From positions 129,605,466 to 129,669,465 of the forward strand of contig NC_039365.1 of the NCBI RefSeq assembly GCF_003573695.1: 64,000 nucleotides of DNA, given 5' to 3'. This DNA comes from Papaver somniferum (lineage: Eukaryota; Streptophyta; Magnoliopsida; Ranunculales; Papaveraceae). Shown piece after piece: positions 35,592 through 46,045 of the stretch; the stretch's first letter is position 1; each line of letters begins with the position of its first letter. The notes beneath the pieces were generated by a model. The model saw only the letters and a program-made list of their open reading frames with translations. It made no database searches and was not told the DNA's origin. A program made the position numbers and the translations under genes.

Positions 35592-35847
35592 TGTTAGAGC
35601 ATTGCTCGGTCGAACTCGCATAAGTTTCTATCTCAAGCATGTTTGTCAATGTTAGTGATCAAAACTATAAGTCTTGATTTATGGTCTACTATAGCTAAGT
35701 CTCGTACTTGGATAGAAAGTGTAGTTGTGTTTAAGAACTCCGTGGTGATTCATCATACAAGACGAAGAATTACTCAAGGAACCGGTGGAACTTCATCAAC
35801 TAAAAGGTATGTGGAGACTTGAACTTATCTATCACTCAAAATTCTAT
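35592..35847 (+). repeat. Element D 3' LTR, part 1
   Basis: Starts TGTTAGAGCATTGCTCGG after the polypurine tract. Broken at TCTAT (35843-35847) by element B. Confidence 0.92.
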
Positions 35848-38703
35848 TGATAGGGTGTAGAATACACCTTGATTTAATATCTATAGTTTATGCTTTCTTT
35901 GCTATTTTTCTTGTAAATTATGTATTTTACGCGTGTTTTGAGTTTTATAGCTACTTTGGAGTCGTGCGGGAGAAAAGAAGAAGAAATCAACCGAATTGAG
36001 CAAGAAGGAAAAAAAGATCATTTCGTAAGCCAATAATATTGGGAGCTGAGTTAAGGTTAAGGGGCTGGAAACTTTGGTTAGCCCTTATCATAAGTGACCG
36101 AGTGGCAAAATCCGTCCCAACTTATAACCCTACCCTAAAATCGAGAGAGAGATGTTTCTCTCATTCATAAAAGTCACCTGAAATTAAAAGAGCAGCAGCT
36201 GCTGCTGCATTTGTTCTGTCCGAAAGATTGAGAGAAGAAATGATGAATAAAGATGAAATTGAAGGTAAGCGCTGAAATCGAGAAAGAAAGTAAAGAATTT
36301 GAGTTCTGTTAAGATTGGAAATGTTGGGTTCTTCTCAGATTTGAGATATAAGTCGATCTGTGGTGCTGATGAAGGTGATTTAGGGTTTATGAGGAGTAAT
36401 TGATGAATGAGATTTGGAGATGGATGTTGCGAATCGAAGAACTGACATTGAATTAAGGGTTTTGAGAATGAGAAGACCTTGATGCTGTTGATTTGGAGAT
36501 GATGAAGTCTGAGGTTTGGGAAGAAGCTCTGCTGCAATTATTAGAAATAAGAACAGATGGGTTTGTACTGGTTTATGCTGAATCGATTGATGCAGAGACG
36601 AAGAAATTGAAGTTAGGGCTTGGAATTGGGGGTTTTGCTTCCGGTTCTGAAATAATGAATCAAGGGGTTTGCTTCTGAATTTGAGATGATGGAAGAATGG
36701 GTTTTGGCTTGAATCTGCTGTTGCCATGGTGATTGCCATGGGTACGAGAATGGGTTCGACTTTCTGGTGCTGTTGGTGGCCGCTGGTTGAAATTGAGAAG
36801 CAGTTATGAAGAAATAAAGAAAAAGGATCTGATAATGGCTGAGATGTTGATGTTGTTGGCAGTCTCTACAATTGAGATGGATGAAGCTGCCTTTGTTTGT
36901 GATGGATATATGCTGCTGTGGAGATGATGGGACGGTGGTATTCAGAGAAGAAGAAATCAGTGTTACTGCCACCAAAAGAGGAAGATGAAACATGGGTTTT
37001 GTTGGTGGTTTAAGTTCTTGTCCGAGAAATCATAACAGAGATGATGGAGATTGGTAAGTTCAGATATGGATTTGAACACAGCAGATGGATATTTTGCGTT
37101 GGTGTTGCTGGTGATATGGGTTAGAGGAAGAATACAACACAGTTCAGAAATGGAGGAAGAATTGAGCTCAATATTGAGATGATATGGGTTACAAAAGTGG
37201 TGTTGTGCTGCTGCAGATGAATCTAATTAGATGAATGTTAGGATTGTCACAGGTGAAGACTAAAATCAATGGCCTGAATTTGGCCGGGAAACACCAGAAA
37301 ACAAATGGAACTCTGCCAGATTTTCTTACTGGCAAGTTAACTCAGTGATTCGCTTATCCAGCTCAATTGACTCGGTCCAGTTAGACCAGTCAGCCGAGGT
37401 AGGCAGCTGACTCAGTGGCTGATTAATTCTCTCCCTTTGACCCCTTGACGAACGGTTTGACCAGTCTGACCGTTAACTGTAACGACATCAGACTGTATAT
37501 TCCTCCGGTGACCGACAGTGATACTCAGGTGGACGTCGGTGATTTTTCCGGTCGAATTCCGGTTATTCCAGGATTTTCCCGGCGACCAAAATAACGGATT
37601 TTGGTATGAGTTTCTCTCATGGGGTGTGAAGACCTAGAATTGGAATGGGTTTGAGGATTTGGGCTTGAATTTGGAAGGAGAAGGTGGAAGAGTTTTACAA
37701 ATACAAGGATTTGGAATTTGAGCTACAAAAGGAAAGGGATTCTATTCCTAAGAGGATTGCAAGGATATAGAAGCTTATAAATAGAGAAGTTCTCCACACA
37801 CTTCTACACACATAACACTTGTGTTTTTTTGCTTGCTTTCAAAATTCTTCTTTTAATTATTTGTGTGAACTTTAAAAATTCTCCCTTTAATTATTTGTGT
37901 GAATTTCAAAAACATGAGTAGCTAATTTTCTTATTGATTGAGGATGAATTCCTAGTTCTTAACATGTTTTGAGTTTTGTTTTTAAATCTACTTTGAAGTT
38001 TTTCACATGATTATCGTTTGTTTTTACTAATAGGAATGTTTTACATTCATGGTTGATTGATAGATTGTTTAGGAGGCCAACTAAATTGATTTGTTAATTG
38101 ATCTAAAGCTAGTGAAAGTTAGGGGATAAGTAATCGTTTCTTGACTCTTTACATAAGTAGCAAACACGAGACCTTGCGGAGGGATTCCGTGGAGCAATTG
38201 TGTGTGGAAAAACGTTAGCAAGTAGACCTTGAGCTAAGAGTCTAACTACTAATATCAACCTAATAAATTCATAAATCTTAATGCGTTTAACTAAATTACA
38301 TCTTGAGTGAGATACTACTAGGTGGTTTGGTGAATAGAATCCGGTAGTCGAGAACTTCCGTATCCGGTGATACTAGGGATTTAGGGGTTTAGCACTGAGC
38401 TAGCTGCTTTACCTACGGTTGGTGATAATCTGTGACTAATAAAAAGTGGAAAAGAACATAACTTGAATCATTGTTTTGCAACGAAGAAGGATTCCTTGAT
38501 CTAATCTCTCTTATATTTCAACTTAAACTTTTAATTGCTTTATTTACTTTCTTTTGTTTTTAAAATCTAAAACCAATCCCCCCTTTTTGTGACAACTAAA
38601 CAACTAAAACCTCTTGCTCCTCGTGGGAACGAACTTGACTACACTATACTTGTTAATTAGGTGGAAAATATTAATTAATTTGTTGTGGTTACGACACGCA
38701 TCA
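35848..38703 (+). repeat. Element B 5' LTR (2856 bp)
   Basis: Begins TGATAGGGTGTAGAATACACC and ends CGACACGCATCA. TATAAATAG at 37776-37784 is a likely promoter. Purine-rich, so minus-strand frames of 117-126 aa inside it are not genes. Confidence 0.95.
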
Positions 38704-38708
38704 AATTT

Positions 38709-38726
38709 TGGCGCCGCTGCCGGGGA
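38709..38726 (+). other. Element B primer-binding site (tRNA-Asp type)
   Basis: TGGCGCCGCTGCCGGGGA, five bases after the LTR. It is close to the complement of the tRNA-Asp 3' end, as in Athila elements. Confidence 0.85.
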
Positions 38727-38845
38727 GCAGCGGACGATTTTAGTTGTTTTATTTTTCTTTTTGCTTTATTCTTGCTTTGTTAGATTCTATATCGTATCTA
38801 ACTTAGTTTTCGAGAATCTTGTTTCAGGTACTATATCTTTGGTGA

Positions 38846-40221
38846 ATGCTTAAAGAGGGCAAACCGAGTCCAATTGGTATACGTCTTCGATCCGGCACTC
38901 AACTAAAGGACCTCTTTCGAGCGGTTAACACTCCGCTTCCTCCTTCTTCATCTAGTGAGTTCGCAGATTCCGATATAGACGAAGAAGAAATGGTGATCGT
39001 ACACTCAAGGATCTAGCTTCTCACAAGCTCGATACACAACAATGGTGTATCCAAACTAATTCAACCTTCGAGATCAAGCCGGGGTTGATTAGAGAGTTAC
39101 CAAAGTTTCATGGCATGGTGAATGAAGATCCAAACAAACATCTTATGGACTTCTCTACCATAGTCATGGCTATGCTTCCACCGGAGACTAATGCGGATGG
39201 AGCAATGTTGAAAGCTTTCCCGTTCTCTTTGGCGGGCAATGCTAAGGAATGGTTGTATTATTTCCTTCCGGAAGTATCACCACATGGAATGGGATGAAGA
39301 AACTTTTCCTCGAGAGATATTTTCCTGCCTCAAAAGCTACTCAAATTCGCAAGGAGATTTTGGGATGAAGCAAAATGTGGGAGAGTCATTGTATGAATGT
39401 TGGGAGCGATACAAGAGATTGGTGGCAAGCTGTCCACACCATCAATTCAGTGACGTCATGATACTCCAATACTTCTATGAAGCTCTCCACCCAAGTGATA
39501 GATCTCTTCTTGACGCCGCAGGTGGTGGTGCACTAATGAACAAGACGTTGACCCAAGCTAGAGAGTTGATTGAAAGTATGGCTGCAAACTCGCAACAATT
39601 CTACACAAGAGAAAAACAACGGTTAGGCGAGTGCATGAAGTTAGTGATTCATCATCATACCTTGAAAAAGGATGGGGAGCATGGAAAGGGTAATGCAACG
39701 AATGGCCGCGGTAATTATTCCGGATGATGAGACCGAACAAGTAAATGCTTTATATCCAAATCAAAGGCCAAGGTACGATCCATACTCCAATACTTACAAT
39801 CCCGGTTGGAAGGATCACCCTAACTTTAGTTATGCCAAAAGCAAGCGGCGGCTCCTAATCCATATGTGCAACAAGTGGTTTCCAACAATCACGCTTCCAA
39901 CCTCAACAACAATTCCAACCACAACAAGTCAAGGAGCGTGATTCTTCGAGTGATGACAAGCTCAATGCGTTAATGCAAGGCATGCAAGGTCTTACTTCTA
40001 TGTTACAACAAAGCCAACAAAAGAATGAATCGGCCATTAAGGCTTTGGAAACCCAAATGGGACAATTGGCAACCGATGTGCATCTATTGAAATCTCAAGC
40101 ATCCACAAAGCTTCCTTCACAACCATTTGTGAATCCAAGAGAGAATGTTAATGCGGTTACGTTAAGAAGTGGAGACAAGTGGAGAGTCCAAGTCATCATG
40201 AAGAAGCTAGTGAAGAGGTAG
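38846..40221 (+). pseudogene. Element B gag, several frameshifts
   Basis: The gag start is taken as the ATG at 38846, just after the leader. The N-terminal stretch is acidic (DSDIDEEE). The capsid region then shifts frame near 38990 and again near 39285. Recognisable Athila gag motifs include LPKFHGMVNEDPNKH, AFPFSLAGNAKEWLY, CWERYKRLVASCPHH and ALMNKTLTQARELI. The C-terminal part (39672-40221) is Gln-rich and broken further. The protein would form the virus-like particle. No zinc knuckle is clearly visible. Confidence 0.85.
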
Positions 40222-40742
40222 TCAAAGACAAGGAGGAAGTCGCACCAAAGGAGAATTCAACACCAACCGACCAATCCAAGGAACCGGTTCCTAGTTTCAC
40301 TACTCCACCTCCTTTTCCTAGTCGCTTTGCTAAGTCCAAGAAAGAAGCTCAAGACAAGGCACTCATGGATATCTTCAAGAAGATAGAAATCAACATCCCA
40401 TTCATAGAGGCCATCAAGACAATGCCAAGGTATGCTAAGTTCATGAAGGAATTATGCACAAAGAAGGATAGGTTGCTTGATAATGAAATTACTAAAGTTG
40501 GCGAGAGTGCGTCGGCTATGCTATTGAAGAAGATGCCTACAAAGTGCACGGATCCCGGTGGTTTCACGGTGCCAATTACTATTGGTACAAAAAGGTTTGA
40601 ACATGCTTTACTTGACTTGGGAGCTTCCATAAGTGTAATGTCGGCCGATATATATGACACCTTGAATCTTGGACCTTTGAAAGATACAAGAGTTATTATC
40701 CAATTAGCAAAAAGTCTAACATATATCCTAAGGGACTTGTAG
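40179..40742 (+). pseudogene. Element B aspartic protease region
   Basis: Contains the protease motif HALLDLGASISVM (DLGA in place of the common DTGA, as in other Athila proteases), preceded by a charged linker. The frame breaks at 40742 and resumes in the frame starting at 40748 with LIFPVDFFVVDM. The protease would cut the gag-pol polyprotein. Confidence 0.85.
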
Positions 40743-40747
40743 AAGAC

Positions 40748-42187
40748 GTGCTAGTGCAAGTGAATGAGCTAATTTTTCCGGTTGATTTCTTCGTGGTGGA
40801 TATGGACAACAATGAGAATCGGTCATCTACTTCTTTACTTCTTGGGAGGCCATTTATGAAGACCGCAAAGACGAAGATTGACGTTGACAAGGGTACACTT
40901 ACTATGGAATTCGATAAGGAGATAATACACTTCAACATATTTGAAGCCATGCGCTACCCAAGTGATGTGCATTCCGCTTACTCCATTGATGTGGTTAGTT
41001 CGTTAGCTCAACAAATGGTGGAATTGAGTCGAAAGGACGAACTTGAGGTGGTGTTGCAAAAGAGCATTAAATTGGATGTCCACAGCTTGTCTAATTTGGA
41101 TGTTGAAATCTCCAATTTATTGGTGGAGATGTGTGGTGCCTTGACGGCATTGCAAGAAGCTAAAAAGGGTAATGTTTCATATATTTCTTTACCCATGGAT
41201 GATGAATTACTTGTACCATCTATTGTGAAGGCGCCTAAGCTAGAATTGAAGCCACTTCCGAAACATTTGAAGTATGCTTTCTTGGGAGATGAAGATGAGC
41301 TTCCGGTGATTATTGTAAAGAACCTCACACCGGTACAAGAAGACCGTTTGCTTAGAGTTTTGAAAGAGCACAAAATGGCTATTGGGTGGACAATTGCGTA
41401 CATCAAAGGCATTAGTACATCCGTGTGCATGCATAGAATTCTAATGGAAGAGAACGTGAAGTCGGTACGTGATGCTCAACGTAGGCTTAATCCTCCCATG
41501 ATGGAGGTTGTGAAGAAAGAGATACTCAAATTGCTAAGTGTGGGGGTGATCTACCCAATATCCGATAGCAAATGGGTTAGTCCGGTACAAGTGGTACCAA
41601 AGAATTCCGGTGTTACGGTTGTTAGAAATCAAGACGATGAACTTGTTCCTACAAGAGTTCAAACCGGTTGGATAGTGTGCATTGATTATAGAAATCTTAA
41701 TTCCGCAACTCGAAAGGATCACTTTCCTTTACATTTCATTGATCAAATGTTGGAGCGGTTAGCGGGGCATTCTTATTATTGTTTCTTGGATGGTTATTCG
41801 GGATACAACCAAATTGTTATTGCACCGGAGGACCAAGAGAAGACCACTTTCACTTGTCTGTTTGGAACGTTTGCATATAGACGGATGTCGTTTGGTCTTT
41901 GCAATGCACCGGCTACTTTCCAAAGATGCATGGTTAGTATATTCTCGGACTATGTGGAGCGCATCATCGAGGTATTTATGGATGATTTCAGTGTTTACGG
42001 CAATTCTTTTGATAGTTGTTTAGACAACCTTGAACTAGTTCTTAAACGATGCATAGACACAAACCTTGTCCTTAATTGGGAGAAATGTCACTTTATGGTA
42101 AACCATGGCATAGTACTTGGTCACATCGTGTCCTCTCGAGGGCTCGAAGTGGACAAGTCAAAGATAGATTTAATAAGAAACTTATAA
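40748..42187 (+). pseudogene. Element B reverse transcriptase
   Basis: 479-residue open frame covering the protease end, linker and polymerase. Key motifs: WIVCIDYRNLNSATRKDHFP, HSYYCFLDGYSGYNQI (first catalytic Asp), FGLCNAPATFQRCM, and the active-site box VFMDDFSVYG with FMDD replacing YVDD, a usual Athila variant. A frameshift at about 42180 ends the frame at the thumb. Confidence 0.93.
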
Positions 42188-44136
42188 TATCCTACTTTAG
42201 GGAAATCCGTTCATTTCTTGGCCATGCAGGTTTCTATAGGCAGTTTATCAAGGATTTCTCCAAAATCTCCATGTCGATGTGCAAGTTATTACAAAAGGAG
42301 GTACCTTTTGACTTCAACAAGGAATGCAAGGATGCCTTCGACAAATTGAAGGCAATGTTGACAAGTGCGCCAATTATCAAATCACCAGATTGGAATCTTC
42401 CATTTGAATTAATGTGTGATGCTAGTGATTATGCGGTTGGAGCCGTTTTGGGTCAAAGAGTGGAAAAATTGTCCCATGTTATCTATTATGCATCGAGGAC
42501 CCTTAATGATGCACAAATCAACTATTCTACCACGGAGAAGAAGTTATTGGCTATAGTTTTTGCATTGGAAAAGTTTCAATCATATTTGGTGGGCACAAAG
42601 GTTATTGTATATTTCGATCATGCCGCACTTAAATACTTAATAAAGAAGAAAGAAGCTAAGCCAAGGCTAATCCGATGGATCCAATTGCTACAAGAGTTCG
42701 ACATAGAAATTCGAGACAAGAAAGGTGTGGAAAATACCGTTGCGTATCATCTCAGTAGACTTGTTATGTCTCAAGAAGAACTTCCATTACAAGACCGCTT
42801 TCCGGACGAACAACTTTTCTCCTTGGAAAATTCTACATCTTGGTACGCGGATATAGTGAATTACTTGGTAACAAGGAAGGTACCTAATACAATGTCTAAC
42901 TTCCAAAAGATGAAACTTAAAAAGATAGCCAAGCAATATGTCCGGGATGAACCATACTTATGGAAATATGGCGTGGATCAAATGATACGAAGGTGCGTGC
43001 CGAATTCCGAATTTCAATCTATTATCTCTTTTTGTCACACTCTTGATTGTGGTGGCCATTTTGGTTCTAAACGTACCGCTCTCAAAGTTCTCGAGAGTGG
43101 ATTTTATTGGCCAACCTTGTTTGAAGATGCACATGTTTTTTGCAAATCGTGTGATAGATGTCAAAGAACGAGCAATCTAGGTGCTCGAAATCAAATGCCA
43201 CTCACACCAATCCTCACCGTTGAGATTTTTGATGTGTGGGGAATCGATTTTATGGGCCCTTTTGTCAATTCAAATGGAAATTTTTATATACTTCTTGTGG
43301 TGGATTATGTTTCGAAATGGGTGGAAGCTAGAGCCACCAAAACTAATGATTCTCAAGTTGTTTGTGATTTTGTAAGAGAAAACATATTCACTAGGCATGG
43401 TACACCAAGAGTGGTGATAAGCGATGGAGGATCACATTTCAAGAAGGATTTCCACGCTCTCCTCAAGAAGTACAACATTACACATAAGATTGGTACGCCT
43501 TATCATCCACAAACTAGTGGACAAGCGGAAATTTCAAACCGGGAAATCAAGTCCATTCTTGAGAAAACGGTGAATACTACAAGGAAAGATTGGAGCTTTA
43601 AGCTTAATGACGCACTTTAGGCGTATAGAACGGCGTACAAGACACCAATTGGAATGTATCTATATCGGTTGGTTTATGGTAAAGCTTGTCATCTTCCGGT
43701 TGAACTTCAACATAAGGCTTATTGGGCGATAAAGAAATGCAACATGGAGTATGATGAAGCGAGGAAGCAAAGAAAGTTACAACTACATGAGATAGAGGAG
43801 ATATGTAATGATGCTTACGAGAGTGCCCGAATTTACAAGGAAAAGACCAAGCTTTTTCATGACAAGATGATTTCTCGGAAAAGCTTCAAAGTGGGATAAA
43901 AAGTCATTTTATATCATTCTCGCCTTAAACTATTTCCTGGAAAGTTAAGGTCCCGTTGGATTGGACCATATGTTGTTACTAATGTTTTTCCTTATGGTGC
44001 AGTTGAAATTACTAGTCTTAGAGACAACTCGGTTTCCAAGGTCAACGACCATAGATTGAAGCCATACTACGAGAACATCACATATGTGAATGTGGAGGAA
44101 CTTTCATTTGAGGATTCACTCCCTCTGGAGGAGTAA
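42182..44136 (+). pseudogene. Element B RNase H and integrase
   Basis: Continues pol in a new frame. RNase [17 protein letters not shown] and [17 protein letters not shown] are intact, but the last motif reads VAYHLSRL where an Asp is expected after VA, a probable active-site loss. Integrase: an HHCC zinc finger (HTLDCGGHF to CKSCDRCQ), then the DDE core in [17 protein letters not shown] and [11 protein letters not shown]. In-frame stops at 43618-43620 and 43897-43899 follow, and the frame ends with TAA at 44134-44136. The domain order RT-RH-IN confirms Ty3/gypsy. Confidence 0.93.
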
Positions 44137-44151
44137 TGTGAAGCAAGAGCC

Positions 44152-44199
44152 AAGTCGGGCCGTCGACTTTAAAACAAGCGCTTAATGGGAGGCAACCCA
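44152..44199 (+). ncRNA. Conserved two-hairpin motif, copy in element B
   Basis: It lies 15 nt after the pol stop, so it is non-coding here: AAGTCGGGCCGTCGACTT, a 16-nt spacer, TGGGAGGCAACCCA. Same stems and spacing as the copies in A and C. Confidence 0.65.
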
Positions 44200-44332
44200 T
44201 AGGTTTTGTATTTCTTATCCTTTTACTTTTTATTTTCTTTTACTTTTTGTTTTGTTTATTTATTTATTTTTTCTTTCTTGTTCCATATCATGTTAGGATT
44301 TCCCACCTTGACTTTACTAGGATGATTCAATT

Positions 44333-44371
44333 ACATTGAGTACAATGTAAGGTTTAAGTGTTGGGGAGTGG
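44333..44371 (+). other. Element B internal hairpin plus second purine tract
   Basis: ACATTGAGTACAATGT (6-bp stem, AGTA loop) followed by AAGTGTTGGGGAGTGG. It resembles the polypurine tract context and could be a second priming site; that is inference. Confidence 0.6.
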
Positions 44372-44399
44372 TTAAGCATATTAAAAAAAATAATAAAAA

Positions 44400-46030
44400 A
44401 ATAAATTGCATAAAACCTCCAACTTTTAGAGATTTTAGAGTCACTAGCATACTTCTAGGTATGTTTACATAGAGAATTCTGACCGACATAACTGAACTTG
44501 GAAGTGTTAGGGAACTTCGTTCGAATTTCTTGCTTGTTAGAGTGTTAAATAATGGATTTAATCATGTCGGTGATGCATATTAGGAGCAGGGAGACATGCA
44601 TTATTAGAGTTGCTGATCAATCATTAGTGGAGACTACCCTATTTATATCATGCGAGGCACCGACCAGAAATTCTTTATAAATAACTAAAGAGCTTTCTTT
44701 TGAGTGTGTGTCACCGTACGTTAATTCCGGGTAGAATGATGAGCTACCCAACCTCCCACCAATAGAGGCACTACTTTTTGATTTCTTGAGTGCTAATTTT
44801 GTCAATCATGAGGGTGACGTCTATAGATGAAAGCCTCATTCTTGTAGTTCGATTTGCAGTTAGCACCATTCTCTCTCTCGACAAAAAACGGATCCATAGA
44901 AACACCATCATCATCAACAAGGGAGCGACATCAAAATCTACAAGGAAAGTTGAAAACGTTCAAGGTTTACAAGCAATGGAACAAGAAAAGAGTAAATTTC
45001 ATATCCAAGTAAAGCAACATATAATGAGCGGATTTTTATATATACATGTTGAAGACTTACATATACGGAGCGTAATTCTATATCCAAGTTGAAGACTTAT
45101 TTACAAGAGCAAAGAAAAGCAAAAGGTGAGAATTATTGAAGTTTATGATTTCGAGACGGTACAAGTTGTGAAGAATCAAGCGGTAAAGCAATTTTTCCCA
45201 CGACCATGGTTTGTTTTCGTTTTCACTTTGTTTTGTATTTTATTTCTCTTGTCTCTAAAAAAAAAAAAGTAAATTAAAAAAAAAAATGAAAAAATGAAAA
45301 AAAAAAATGATGTCAAGAGAAATTTTTGTTTTTATCTTTTATTTAATAAGCAGTGGGGAAGGAAAATCTATAAGGAAGTTTCAAGCGACAAGGATTTTAA
45401 GGTAAAGAGTTACAAATTGTCAAGGATCTATGAAGTTCAAGAGTTTATCATAAATAGTTGGAACCGAAGACGAAGACCAAGAAGATGAGGACGAGGAGTC
45501 GAAGATGTTTCTATTGGATGCCGTGAGAGTGGTGTTATCATAATTGTCAATCGGATGTGAAGGTAAGTAAGTAATCTCATCCTCAATAATAGTGGTTGAT
45601 TTCCTTTCTTAGAGATCGTCAGAAAAATGGTTTTTCAAAATATTAAAAGATGTGGGTTTTTAAAATATTTCGGAGGTTGTCCTTCCCACCATTCAACGTG
45701 TTGCAGAAATTCTCTCTTCATTCATGCCTGCACACAAGTGAGAACCATAAAAAGTACGTCTTTTGAGTGCAATTTCATAAAACCCTTTTTGGTGAGGCAA
45801 ATCTCAAGGCGAAATCTTATTGATCGCTTCTCAAACACGCATTCTCTCATTATGGTGTGGTTATTTCTCACTCAACATTTAAGAATGAGAACATGTTCTT
45901 TGGTATTTCTAACTTCTTATTACTAGCATGCAGAAACTCTATGTCCTCATAACTCCTTGGATGCTTGGAACGTTGGAAAGCTTTGAAGTTGTAAGTTTTA
46001 GTTTGATTTGCTCGAGGACTAGCAAAGTCT
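44400..46030 (+). other. Element B 3' non-coding region
   Basis: About 1.6 kb without pol domains. The part near 44600-44770 is homologous, in sense orientation, to element A at about 20140-20290. Several open frames here have no recognisable domain. Confidence 0.6.
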
Positions 46031-46045
46031 AAGTGTGGGTGAATT
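46031..46045 (+). other. Element B polypurine tract
   Basis: AAGTGTGGGTGAATT adjoins the 3' LTR and corresponds to AAGTGTGGGGGAATT in A. Confidence 0.85.

Noticed and set aside
36184..36993. 117-126 aa minus-strand frames in the B LTRs (also 46378-47187)
   Set aside because: Composition by-product of the purine-rich sense strand; present in both LTRs and antisense to the element.
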